A stretch of DNA of 64,000 nt. Origin: Pocillopora verrucosa. Lineage: Eukaryota; Cnidaria; Anthozoa; Scleractinia; Pocilloporidae. Below are positions 12,706 to 25,300 of this stretch, piece after piece (the stretch's first letter is position 1; each line of letters starts with the position of its first letter). The notes beneath the pieces are model-generated. The model searched no databases and was not told the DNA's origin. It saw only the letters and a program-made list of their open reading frames with translations. The position numbers and the translations under genes were made by a program. Location of the stretch: positions 11,712,071 through 11,776,070 of the forward strand of contig NC_089318.1 in NCBI RefSeq assembly GCF_036669915.1, given 5' to 3'.

Positions 12706-12711
12706 AATAAA
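12706..12711 (+). terminator. Polyadenylation signal AATAAA
   Basis: Canonical hexamer 271 bp after the stop of the RING/TRAF-finger gene, and 211 bp short of the BPNT1 stop on the other strand. It is placed suitably to end the plus-strand transcript before it reaches the convergent gene. Confidence 0.55.
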
Positions 12712-12921
12712 GCGATAGAAGACTTAATCTGTGTCTACATGGCCTCACCTAGGCACATCAACCTATGAGAGTCAGGGTTGTCAATAAGGTTGAAAGTAGA
12801 TAGCAAATGGAGAATGGTAGGTGGCAAAATTAACATAGATGGGATTTCAAAAATAAAAACTAGGAATTCTTCAGTGTGAGTGAGTAAGTTTAATTTGTGA
12901 ATCATTTCATTAAATAGTAAA

Positions 12922-15900
12922 TTACAATTTTCCACGCAGATTACTTTTAATAGATTCTGGGATCATGTCTACATAAAACTTATGGTCCTTTAGCGATCCC
13001 AGCACACCAGTTTTATTCACATAGCTATCTGCTTTAGGATCATATGTGACATGCTCTCCACACACGTCTGTCAGAGTACCGCCTACTGACTCAAGGAGAG
13101 CCTCACATGCACAGGTATCCCAACGTTTGCACCCTGGGCTAGCAAACACATAGGCATCAGCAGTCCCTTCAAGCAGCAACAACACTTTATAACCTGCTCC
13201 ACCAGCCTTTAATATCTTGTCAGGTTTCATTGCTTCTATTGCTTCCATTACCAAACCATTGGAGTGAGAGCGAGTTGTGGTGATGACACATCGTCCTGGG
13301 GGAGGCGGGATGTGGGTAAAACCAAAGGTGCCAAGACCTCTTACACCCCACATAGTCCTTCCAAGTTTAATTCCTTGGGTTTCATTTTCATGACCATAAA
13401 ATGGCTGGTGGATGACTCCTGCTATAGGCGTGCCATTTAATGAAATACCTATAAGAACTGTGACGTGGTCATAAAGACCTGTTTGACATAAGAAAGTCAA
13501 ATCAATTTTGTACTAAATTAAATATAAATTAATTCAACTGCGCAGAAGGCAGATTACAACTAAATACAAATAGCCAGGGGTTACCTAAAGATTAATTTTA
13601 ACAAGCATGTATCATACCAACCATGATACCTATTGCTTCCTATTTCAGAAAAAAATCCTCTTATTTGTAAACCTGACCTCAGAAAGAGCCAGTCATACCT
13701 AAATGTAAATGCTCTAGAAATCTCCCAAGATGTCAATTTCAAAGATTTCAGGTAGGGGGCTCAGAGAAAGGGGGGGGGGGGGTAATAAAAACTTATGAGT
13801 CATGACTTGTTTTTCAACTCACCAAGCTTTAATAAACGATGTGTTTATAGTGTTGCTTACAAAAACAAAGAAAAAAAAGGGAAATAGTATCAAAAGTGTC
13901 TAAGATAAACATGTGTATCTTATAATGGTCCATCTGAATGGCAGTACTACAGTATTTGGCAAGAGGAAGGGTAGAGTAGAAAGAATTCTCAGGAAGGAAA
14001 GTGACCTTTTGCACAATACAGACATTTACTGTTAGTTCAACACAAATTCTCGTACCCTCTGTAAATTCTTTTGTTCCATCTAGTGGATCCACCCAGATGG
14101 TAACCTGTATAAATGCAAGACAGTTATATATGAAGACCTAAAAGCTTCACATAGATTGTGTAAGCAATGCAACTGATGTTGTAACAACATGCATGACTTC
14201 ACTTGAGTGCTGCAAACTTCTTAAGTTCATCCTGACTTTAGTGACTGGCACAGCAGACTAAGCCAGGAATAATAGGTTTGGTTGTAGCCTAAAATCATGC
14301 TGATCATTAATTATCATGATTCTCATGGACTAACAAAAATACTTCAATTTGTACAACAAATTATCAAACCTTGGTATACAATCAATAATATTGATAAACA
14401 ATGTATAACTATGAAGCAATAGTAACTCACTTCCTCTGGCTTGACTGCAATGAGATCTTCTGGACAAGCTTTAGAAAGAACTGCTTCATCTTGAGATATT
14501 TCAATAAACTCTTCTTCCATGTCTTCTAAATGAACATTCTGAAAAGATAAAATACAAGTTTTTATTGTGGATACACAGCACAATCACTCATCTATATTAT
14601 CCTAGTATATAGTATACAGGCCTTGATTGTTCGAAGGTTGGATAACGTTATCCACTGAATAAATCGCTATATGTCGACACTGCTTTACATTTTCAAACAC
14701 TTATGTCAGATAGTGACTTATCCATTGGATAGCTTTATCCGCCCTATATACAACTGGGCTCAGATCTTTTCCACAAGCCACAAGCTTGCTACACAAAACT
14801 AAAAACAATTTTACTAAAATCAAAAAGAGTGTCTTTCTAACACCCAGCAGGGTTATTTCAACCCTGCTGCTACTCACATACATATCATCAACAGAACAAT
14901 TGTCACATGGGAGCCATGTATAGGGCTTGACTCACTCATTATTTTTCTGTTGCTAATTTGGTCAAGCATCCAGCTATAGGTTTGATTCAAATCAACACAC
15001 CTCTTCCTCTCCAATAATTTGCACAGTTGGATATGTTCTCAAGAGTGAGGCAATTATACACTTCTGAGATGCACGATCTGCTTCAGTTTGTGGGTCATAT
15101 TCTCCATTGCCTCCCTGAAGCATGAAAAGTCATTTTGTTTGGTGAGGTACATATTACATATGCACATTATTTCATTAAGCTAATGGACAGTTTTGTTTGT
15201 TCTGTGAATGTTGCAATTCTCCATGGTTGTTGCAGATTATTTTACACAGAGTAGGAAGCACTCCTATATGTTTATTTTAGCAGTCAAAGTTTTTCAATGG
15301 CAGTGTCACCTTCTAACAAGGTAAGCCCAGCACTGAGGTTATCTTCTGTATTTACAAGTATTCTTCCCGCTAAACAAACTTGAGCACCTAACACAAATTC
15401 AATAACGATTCCTCCCAGAGGTCAAGAGATAGAACAACCCTGCAGGATGATACTAACTTCAAACTCAAGAAATCTACCTTCTTGCTTTACATTTCAAATA
15501 TGATTTACATAACACAGAGAAAACAAAAAACAAAACAAAACTAAAAGGTAGACAAGAAGAAAACAAGTTGGATAAAAACCTTGGTATACTGGCTTTCAGT
15601 AACTCGATAAAAGAGAAGGTCAACTGTGACTTTTCACGCGTAGCAGCTGGTGTACTTTTCCAAATCATTCATGAATAAATTTTTAATGATTATAAATGGT
15701 TTACACAAACACGTCAGATGCAGTAAAAAAACTAGCTATCAGGGTAGAACCATAAAGATTTTCACTCATTCAACAAATTCATAAAGAAATAAGAGACGAT
15801 TGGACATAACCGTTCGCCAGAATTTTAAGGCCCTTTGTGGAAGAGGCAAATAATAATATTATTTTGCTTCATTCGTTTCATCAGAGGATCGGTTCGATCC

Positions 15901-16086
15901 ACCTTTTAATATTAAATCAAATTGCCCCACTTTCTGACAGTATTTTATAATAAATACACAAACCTTGTCTACAACGCCAAGGCTGCCTGTTTTAAGTATG
16001 TTACGGATAATTCCACCGGCTCGATTAGCCACAGCGACAGACGAAGACACAAGGCGCATGAGAAAGAACGGTCCTCCGGCTGCCAT
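12922..16086 (-). CDS. BPNT1: 3'(2'),5'-bisphosphate nucleotidase 1
   Basis: Complete gene of 316 aa (vertebrate BPNT1 is about 308). Exons: 15964-16086, 15001-15114, 14431-14538, 14056-14104 and 12922-13478; every junction is in phase. The enzyme removes the 3'-phosphate from PAP to give AMP, relieving product inhibition of sulfotransferases, and also acts on some inositol phosphates. Family motifs of the Mg-dependent, Li-sensitive phosphatases are present: TEAD with D54, IIGEE with E77-E78, WVDPLDGT (residues 119-126, metal ligands D121 and D124), and WDTCACEA with D252. The start (MAAGGPFFLMRLV) aligns with the known N terminus; an upstream in-frame ATG at 16104 is poorer. The 49-nt exon 4 carries the core metal site. 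A possible ATTAAA signal (12889-12894 on the complement) follows the stop closely. Confidence 0.95.
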
Positions 16087-16140
16087 GATGAAGAAAAAGT
16101 ACAACAGTGGTTAGGAGGGGGAGGGTGGGCAAAATGGACC

Positions 16141-16290
16141 AAAAAAAAAAAAAAAGCTTATATATAGTTTAAAAATATGCTCAAGGATTTCTGCCTACCC
16201 ACCCCACCCCCAAAAATAAATAGATAAATAATAAATAAATAGATAAATAATAAATTAATAAATAAATAAATAAGAAGACAACAATGAAAA
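16141..16290. repeat. Poly-A tract and AAAT/GATA-like microsatellite
   Basis: A run of about 15 A at 16141-16155, then an AT-rich simple repeat of AAATA and AGATAAATA units from about 16214 to 16273. It lies in the roughly 530-bp interval between the divergent BPNT1 and PGGHG copy A starts. Confidence 0.7.
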
Positions 16291-16616
16291 AAACCGGCTT
16301 CCGAAAAAAAACAAATCCAACCCTCCCGTATAACTTTTCGCAAATGGTGTGTTCGTCACGATGAGCGTTGCGTGATACCTTCATTCACTCATAACTCCTT
16401 CAAATATTCCGACGAGGTGGAGGAAGCTCCCACATATACCAGGCAAACACGCCTCCACATATCCTCACTTTTAATAAATCGCGACAAGTACTGGTCCATT
16501 ACTTTTTATAGAGAGTATGGAGGTGTCTAAGCCTAAATTAAGGATGATTGTTAACTGTCACGGAATCATCCTTTCCGCTCTTGGTTGTGCGGTTTGAAGT
16601 GAATGTTCGTTCTAAC

Positions 16617-19600
16617 ATGACGGCGAGCTCTCCGACGCGCTTTGTTACGGACACACTGCCCACAGATCATCAGAGGGTCACCGTTCTTCAGAGCAAAAAT
16701 GGTACTTTTATGCCTTCAGTAGCCAATGGATACATTGGAACGGTGATCTACAGTGACACGGTACATGTTTCTGGGGTATTCAATGGTAAAGCTTATCCGA
16801 AGGAGAAGGATGTTTATCCACTGTATTTCTACCAACACGCTCACCGCGCTCGTATTCCTTCCACTACTTCTATCGACTTTACCGTCGAAGGAGTTCAAGG
16901 TAAAACTTCGTACGCCCTAGATGTGCTTGAAGGCGTGTTTTACAAATGGTTAACAGCCGATCGTTTGTATGTGGAACAGAGAATCTACGCGCATCGATCC
17001 CGGAAGAATTTATTGATCGTCGAGATATCTACAAAGAACAACGCTGGTAGAGAGTTCATGATGAGCCTATCTTCAAATCAAGGGGCTTCTTCAGTTGATA
17101 TCGGGTTTAAAACGGCTGGTTCAAACAGACCTGGAGCTCTGGCAGCAGTTGGAATGGTACTGCATGATTCATTATATTTATTATTTGCAATTATCGGGCA
17201 TGATCGAAAGTAAATGCACACATTTCTGTAGGTTGCGAGGTTTTGGTACGTCCTAAAACTCTACCGTAAACAAGAAACATGTCGGCTGTGTTACTTTGGT
17301 TATCGGTGTCATATTCCTCTTGAAAAGTCAGTGTAGAAATACCGCAGGTGACCTAAGCTCCGCAGATGACCTAAGCTCCGAGTAAAAGTATATTATTTAC
17401 ACTAACAAAAGTAGAAATATAGAATTTCTCTATGGGGAAAGTGTTTTTTTTATAGTAACAATATAATACAGATGTACATAACGAAGAGCTTGCCTTTCTA
17501 GGGAGGTAATTGTGCTGTTACCCTCCATCTAACCTACTACTGTAAAAAGCGTTCAATTGCCGCCGCATTCCCAGAGAAAAACATCACACAATTATCGTTA
17601 TGTATATGTCACATTTTCGTTTGTTTCATGGTCATTTTTGCCCGAGGTTACTACGTTCTGTTAGATTATTTTTTCGCATAATTTTGCCTGATTAGCTATG
17701 GTCCCTTGTTATAATTCACCGTTGATTTTTGCCTTCGCGTTTAAGCAAATGTGTTTATTCAACATCGGGTAGAAACAAATACTCCTATACTTTTGGTTTC
17801 CGACAGTTTCTACTTACACGTACCGTTCAGAATATTAATAATACCCTGAGTAGATATTTTAACAGACAGGTCAACGATTCTTCTCAGTCGCTTCGTGACC
17901 ATTTAACCATTTTCGAAATCTTGTTCTTGCATTGACTGTTATCAGGTCAACGAGACAGAGGAGGCAGGGAGCATGCGGGCTAATTTAGCAATGGTTTGGA
18001 GTGAACTTGAAGTTAACAAACCACTGACCATAAAAGCCACTTCGGAGGAGCAGACCTGGTACTACATCACCTCAATAGCCACAAACCTGGACACCAAGTT
18101 CAACCCGCTTTCTGAAGCCCTCTTTCAGTGGGACGAAGCTGTGCTGTAAGCATTAGTTTGTTTATCAAGCCTTGACATGAACTTAAGTCTAAGGCGCATT
18201 TTGTCTCGCGATTTGCCGAAATTAAATTCATCACACGCCCAATCATAGCGAATTAAAGTAAAGGTTTGAGCTGATGAATACGAAAAGCAAGGCAACCCAC
18301 GGGCATTTGACTATCGTCCGCGCCCGCGGGGTGGGGAATCTGTACCTTGGCTGGGTAAGTGGAGAATTTGAACCGGACCTGTCGTGCCTTTCCGATGGAA
18401 TAAACGTGCTTTGAAGAGTTCTCTTAAGCATGTAGATGACTCGGAGGAAAAAGCATCTTTCTCAGGTTATGTTCAGCTCAAACAACGACTGATCGCTTTG
18501 ATGTGTCACTTTCAGAGTCAAAGAGCATTTACTAGAAGAACACAAAGCTGCCTGGAAAGCATTGTGGGATACTGGTCGGATTGAAATTGAGGGGGATCTA
18601 GAAATGGCGCAGGCTGTGTACGGCAGTTTGTATTACATTTTGAGCTCCACGCGACACGACTGGCCGTACGGGTTGAGTCCCGGCGGACTTCCGGCTGCAG
18701 AGGAGTATATGGGACATACATTCTGGGATCAGGACATATGGATGTACCCCCCTCTAGTGCTGCTGCACCCAGATTTGGCGAGGAGTTCTCTGAGATATCG
18801 AAGCGAACGGTTACCCGCAGCCCGCAGAATCGCCAAGGAGTTTGGATACAAAGGTAATAAAACATGAAATAAAATGGAAGTAAAAGCAGAAAGGCATAAC
18901 ATGATAACTGTTATGATCTAATAAGCTTTCATTGAGCATTTTTCGAGTCATGGACTGAGAATGGATTGATACATCACCTTTAGTATGAACAACAAAATAA
19001 TGAGCTAGTATGATGTTATTTTTAAGCTGCCAAAGTCTGAATCCGGAAAGTTGGTAAGAATTGGTATACCCTCTGCAATTATAAGGTACCAGGTTATTTT
19101 TCTTTTCTCCTTCCGTAAAATTAGTGACTTCATGGTCTTTAAAATGCCACAGAACAGTATCTTCTGCCGATCTCATAAGACAGTAATTCTTTTTGCATGT
19201 AAACTTAACTTCTTTGTACTTTTCAGGCGCAATGTTTCCTTGGGAAAGTTCTTACACAGGCCTGGAGACTTCCCCTGGGGCTAGGTACGGCAAAAACCAG
19301 ATTCATATCAATGGCGACATTGCTTTTGCTGTCATTCAGTTTTGGAGGGCGAGTAAAGACGTGAACTGGTTGCGGGAGGTTGGCTATCCACTTCTTTACC
19401 AGACGGCGGAGTACTGGGCTAGTAGAGTAGAAAATGACGTTGTCAACGACAGATATATCATTAATCACGTGATGCCACCGGATGAATATCACTACCCTGT
19501 CAATAACTCTGTCTACACTAATGTAGTGGCGAAAATTAACCTTTTGTTTGCTAAAGAAGCCGCTGACATCTTGGGGAAAGAAGTTCCGAAAGAGTGGCTG

Positions 19601-21189
19601 ACGATTGCTGAAAAGATGTACATTCCTTTTGATAGTGAAAATAGTTACCACCCAGAATATGAAGGGTACACCTTGGACAAAGAAGTGAAACAGGCTGACA
19701 CGATCCTAATTGGTTATCCACTGATGTACGAAATGGACAGAAAGGTGGGTTTTTTTTTCCCATAGTGTTGTAGGTGTGTGTTAAAGACAGCGTAGTGAAG
19801 GTATAGTCTGGCTTGAAGAAAAACCACTTCGTGCAAAACCAACGTCATTTCTGGAAATATTTTGAGTACTCAATTTTAAGCATTCCTGTTTCGCGTTTAA
19901 TACGCGGAAAGTGAAGATTTTAAGTCTCTTGCCTTTCACTTCCCTTGATGTCGTCTGTAAAAAATAAACAATAAACGCCGATTCCTGATAGTACCTAGTG
20001 CTTAGAAAGAATCACGAAGCGTTTGAGCATGTTGTGTTTAGCATGTTAAAGAAACAACGAATACACACAATTTCCAGCAGCAACCATTATCGATCTTACT
20101 TTGAAAAAGCTTAGACACCATATTAAGATAACAGTGAATTGGGCTACACAGTAACACAAAATTACCTTCTGTTATTACGTAGGTTCGATATAACGACCTT
20201 AAACTTTATGAAGAACGCACTGATCCCGATGGACCGGCCATGACACATTCCATGTTTGCCATTGGCTGGCTAGATCTGGGAGAGAATACGAAAGCTGTGA
20301 AACCTTTCCTAAAGAATTACGCCAATATCCGAGGACCATTTAAGGTAAAACCCTCAATCTGTGAAAGGAGACCATCGAAGGAATTCAGTTTGCTATTTAT
20401 TATCCTTTTCACTAACCAACGATCGAAGCATAGGAACGAGTAATGTGACATTCGTGGTGTTGGCTCGGCCTTAGGAGTCTTTGAAAGATGGCAGACCGAT
20501 TAGTAAATATGGTGTATTTTACTGAGGAGGACTTTTGTGGGGATTATGGCTCAATTCTGTTTCTTGGAATCACAGGATCATTGGCTTTTGGTACAATCCC
20601 TGAATATTTTAATTATATTATGCACAGTTTAACCACGAGTTCACCGTAGTGTCATTTTGATTACGAGTTACAATTTCTGGTACCTATTTTTTAGACTTTT
20701 ACCGGGAGTGTTTATTCTATTTATTCAAAAAACTCTGACGTTTTAAAAACTCCTATTTTTCTTTTATATTGTTTTAGTCAGATAACCAAAGATCTGTTCT
20801 GTGTGTTTCTGTAGGTGTGGACTGAGCGTCGCGACATCTGGGGCGCTGTCAATTTCATCACTGGAGCTGGTGGTTTTTTACAGACTATAATCTATGGTTA
20901 TGGAGGATTCCGGCTGAAAAGCTCTGGATTGGCGTTCAATCCTTCTTTGCCCCCAAACGTCACAAAGATGACAACCACCGTGCATTATCTGGGGAGTATT
21001 ATGGATGTTGCAGTAACTGAAGAAGCAATAACATTTACACTACTCTTCTCAGGTCCAGTTTCTCCTGGCCTTGATGTCATAACATTAAAAGGTGTATTTA
21101 GCCTCGAGCGAGATTTTCCAGTCACAGTGGACAGAGCCAAGGGTATTATTAGCGTTCGACAGGCAAAGCCATGCACACAGTTCAAGTAA
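16617..21189 (+). CDS. PGGHG: PGGHG-type glycosidase, tandem copy A
   Basis: Six exons: 16617-17156, 17946-18145, 18516-18853, 19227-19744, 20183-20344 and 20815-21189, giving 710 aa (human PGGHG is 737). The family (GH65-like, formerly ATHL1) removes glucose from glucosylgalactosyl-hydroxylysine of collagen-type proteins. The acidic residues known to be essential in the human enzyme have counterparts at the same spacing: D318 in FWDQDIWM, E446 in MPPDEYH, E590 in VWTERRD. The GAMFPWES motif opens exon 4. I start at ATG 16617 (MTASSPTRFVTD). Upstream, ATGs at 16517 and 16544 open a hydrophobic, signal-like stretch that hits TGA at 16595 and is one base out of frame with the rest. Hence copy A may be a cytosolic form, or the base may be an error. 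It is paired with copy B at 22307. Confidence 0.9.
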
Positions 21190-21266
21190 GGTTTCTCATC
21201 ACAAACCTATTCACATTGGCTTATTGCTGTTAACTAGCACTTTTCTATATCTCCGCCATCATTGAT

Positions 21267-21272
21267 AATAAA
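21267..21272 (+). terminator. Polyadenylation signal AATAAA
   Basis: Canonical hexamer 78 bp after the stop codon of PGGHG copy A. Further AATAAA-like hexamers follow near 21415 and 21441. Confidence 0.55.
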
Positions 21273-21693
21273 CATCGAAAGGGATTCTTTTCGATAGTTC
21301 GTTTGTCCCTTATTTCCTTCTCACATTTTGCGAGGATGAGGATACAATTATGTTTTTTACCATCCCCTATTTCGTGAGCAAATATCCCGTTATTACTTTT
21401 GATTCCATAATTGTAATAAAACCAACCGTTTTGCTTTTTTAATAAATCAATAATTAATAGATCATAAGTCGATGGATACAGAAATAAATCGAGCTAAAGC
21501 TGCTGTTCTTAAATTGTTTAGAAAACCTCTCTAACCCAGTCACAAATATTGTGTGATGGATAAAAAAAGTAGTAGACAAGGACGAAGGAAAGCTGAGAGT
21601 TCTACCGAAGAGTGTGTAATGGTTAGGGTTCCCTAACCTCTTAGACTTTTTGGAACGCTTATCGCACTTTTAAAGACTCCAAGCGGTCCTTAG

Positions 21694-21848
21694 CAGTGGT
21701 GGATCCAGACCTTGAGCTAATGGGGGGGGGGGGGGGGGGAAGGCGTTTTTTTTGCGATTGCCCTCCCGGCTTTTTTTTTTTTTGTTTTTTTTCACCTAAA
21801 ATACGGGAGGCCCGAGCCCCCCGGGCCCCTTCCCTAGATCCGCCACTG
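21694..21848. mobile_element. Short MITE with CAGTGG(C/T)GGAT ends
   Basis: A 155-bp element between the two PGGHG genes. The left end CAGTGGTGGATCCAGACC (21694) and the right end (complement CAGTGGCGGATCTAGGGA, ending 21848) are inverted copies. The interior is a G tract followed by T tracts and cccgggcccc. CAGTGGCGGAT-type ends occur on many animal hAT-like MITEs; no clear target duplication is visible, so the class is inferred. Confidence 0.6.
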
Positions 21849-22306
21849 TTTGGTCTCCTTTGCAGCCGTTGTTTGATCTCGTCACGCAACTTTCTCACCG
21901 TAACGAGATCAAACAACAGTTATGAAGGAAACTAAGCGGAGAACGTTGCGTGGCGAGACAAGGTAATCTTTGGCATCACTATTCAATCGCGGTCGAAATG
22001 TAATCGTATTCAGCTAATGGACAAAAAAATAGCCATGTTACGAATTGGACAAGCTGTTAAGTACTTCTTTCATCCTCGGTTTTTGAGACAATGATTTTTA
22101 TTGTGTGAGTAAAGAGAACAATTGTATTTTGTTACGGTTTAGTGAACTCTCTCTATCAATCATCACCGTTGTTATTTTTTAATGATTCATTCGCCAATGA
22201 GATCATAACGTAACCCAATCTTTCCTGTTAGTCAGAATGTAGCCATCTGCTGCCAATACTGTAGGTAAGACTGCGGACATCTCTTTGAGTGTGCTTCAGT
22301 TACAAG

Positions 22307-25300
22307 ATGAACCTCAGTGGCTGTGGTGTAGCGCTTGCCTTACTTTTAGTGGGTGCTGTGCCAACAGTATACTCTATTCCGGCAGTTGGAACACCAACTC
22401 GCTTCGTCACCGACAAACTGCCAGAACAAAACAGCCCATCAACTGTGCTATCAAGCAGGAATGGAAACTTCATGGCTTCTGTTGCGAACGGCTATGTAGG
22501 CACAGTGATTTACAGCGATACAGTGCATGTATCGGGTGTTTATAATGGCAAGGCTTACCAGAAGAAGTATCCGATCTACCCAATAGACCTTTATGAACAT
22601 CCTCATAGAGCGCGCATTCCTTCGACAGCTTCTCTTAATTTTAAGATCAGGAAGACCCCTGGGAATACCTCATATGCGCTGGACGTGTACGAGGGAGTCT
22701 TTTACAAGTGGTTTGAGGCGGTTAATTTGACTGTGGAGCAAAGGATTTATGCGCACAGAACCAGGAAGAATCTCTTGATTGTGGAACTAACGGCGAAGAA
22801 CAACGCGGGAAGAGAATTTTTGATGGACCTTACTCCAAACATGGGATACATCACACAGGATATTGATTTTTACATGAAAGAGTCAAACAGAGCTGAAGCT
22901 CTTGCTGGCGTAGGTTTGGTATGTTTTATATTCATGTTTTCATATCTAATAGCACTATTTCAGCTCTAAGATATAAATAAATACATTGTTGAGAGAGGGT
23001 GGACGTGACCTGGCCGATTACTTTGGACAACAATGGACAAAACATATCCATTGACTATTGTCTGTTTATTTCCGGAGCTATAGATTACAAGGGACATCAA
23101 AGCCAAATATATTTTTGTAAACTGATAACGATGATATTCCCAAGTTCTCACCTCCAGGCTTATTCCTAACTTATAAGTCGCCATTTCAGTAAGGAACGAT
23201 TTGTATTTGTCCCAATCCGGGCTCGAATAATATTTCTCGTTATATTTCACCCCTAGCCTTTTTTCCCTCAGCATACTCCCCCGCTGTATGATAAAAATTC
23301 GCTTTTTCTGTTAAAAGGCCTTATCCATTTCACAATTTCCTTTTCTCTATGAAGTTAGTTATGATGGTAAACAAATACAGTGCAGTGGCTGCTGAAATAA
23401 AATTCTACCTAATAACTTTTTGGAATATCTACGCTTCTGAAGTCGTCAGCGTGGGCGCCAGGTATATCAGCGATTACGTAATTTTCTCTTTAAACGTTCT
23501 TCGCCTTATACTTTAGTTTAGTTTTTCGCTTTCTCGTAGATTTTGTCAATTAGTTCTATATTTTGTGCTTCGTTTCTTTCATATGTTAGGTTTTACTTTG
23601 CTATTTGTCTGTTTCGGCTTAGTCAATTATTTTTCCTTAGTACAGGTTCAGTTTGCGTGTGTTGAAGTTTAGTTCAGGTTTATTTCTATTGAAGGACAGC
23701 GTGATTCAGTCACAATCGTTTCGACTTATTGAATCGCTTCAATTGCTTTGCTTCAACTTATTTCATCACACTTTGTCCGTTCGATTCGTTTACGGGTAAA
23801 TATGATTATTAAGCGCGTAAAGACAATTGTGACTACAGTCAGGGCGTAGAAGGAAAACAACCTGACCCTGACGATGACTTCCGCTCAGATTGTCGAAATG
23901 TCACGCATCAGCCCTTCTCCTTCACTCAGCGAGGGTCAAGCTAAGTAGATGATATTCGCTGTAGAGAATTAAACAGTCAAGGAGGCAAACCGGCAACCAC
24001 ACAAAGTTAAAGAAGCCGCGGTCAGAGGGGATTATTGACAGAAGACGAAACAAACGAAATTGACTTCTTTGAATGGAGGGCGATCACCGGATTTAAATGA
24101 CACGACTAGCGGTGTAACTGCACTGTCAGAGGATGCACCAAGTACTGATCTTATTGTTCATTCCCTCATTCATTCAAATATAAATGTAGGTAAGACAGAC
24201 TGAGGAATATGGAAGTGTTCGCCCGAACGTGGCAATTGTGTGGAAGTACCTAGATTCTAGCCACCCATTGACAATCACGGCTAGCTCAGATGAGCAAACC
24301 TGGTACTACATCACCTCAATAGCCACAAACCTGGACACCAAGTTCAACCCGCTCTCTGAAGCCCTCTTTCAGTGGGACGAAGCTATGCTGTAAGGATCTA
24401 CATTATGTGACTTTGTTTTCACTTCATTATAACCGAGAAGGCTTGGATGTGTCAATTGAAAACCTTAAGACTTTTAAATAAAAACAATTCGTTGGTATGA
24501 CAGAAAAACATGAAGAGGCACTAATAACGAATGACGGCGCCAGAATGTCTGAGTGGAGAAGATTATAATCATTTGCATGTGACTAATAACGAATGACGGC
24601 GCCAGAATGTCTGAGTGGAGAAGATTATAATCATTTGCATGTGAAGAACGTGAAGAAAAAATTAGGCAATGAATTGATCCTTTTTTGACACTGTTGGAGA
24701 GAACTTACGAGCTAGACTCTAAGTAGTCCATGTAAAGAGAAATAATCGAATTGTCCTGCAACACAAATGCTTATTTTTACGTTCACTTCGTTTAGAGTGA
24801 AGGAAAAGCTTCTTGCAGAGCATAAAGCTGCTTGGAAAGCATTGTGGGATACTGGCAGAATTGAAATCGAAGGGGACCTAGAAATGGCCCAGGCTGTGTA
24901 CGGCAGTATGTATTACATTCTGAGTTCCACTCGACATGACTGGCCGTACGGGTTGAGTCCCGGCGGACTTCCGGCTTCAGAGGAGTACATGGGACACACA
25001 TTCTGGGATCAAGACATATGGATGTACCCCCCTCTAGTATTGCTGCACCCTGACTTGGCGAGGAGTTCTGTGAGATATCGAAAGGAACGGCTGCCCGCAG
25101 CCCGCAGAATTGCCAAGGAATACGGTTATAAAGGTAGGAAAATGAGTATATACCCAAAAACACACAAATGGACAGAGGGACAGACAGGCTCACAGACAGA
25201 TCTGGGGACAAAAAGATAGAAAAAAATCTCTCGTGGGTCAAACAAAATGGCAAAGTTTAAAACAGAAGTTTAGCGCATAGGTGGAGTGACGGAACGGCAG

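Noticed and set aside
18518-18865. 115-codon minus-strand frame across PGGHG copy A exon 3
   Set aside because: It overlaps a strongly conserved exon and has a counterpart opposite copy B; it follows from codon bias, with no domain of its own.
21659-21935. Gly/Pro-rich open frames on both strands
   Set aside because: They are produced by the G, C and T homopolymers of the 155-bp MITE.
24520-24643. CRISPR-like direct repeats
   Set aside because: Only two adjacent units with no spacer, in an animal intron: a simple tandem duplication.
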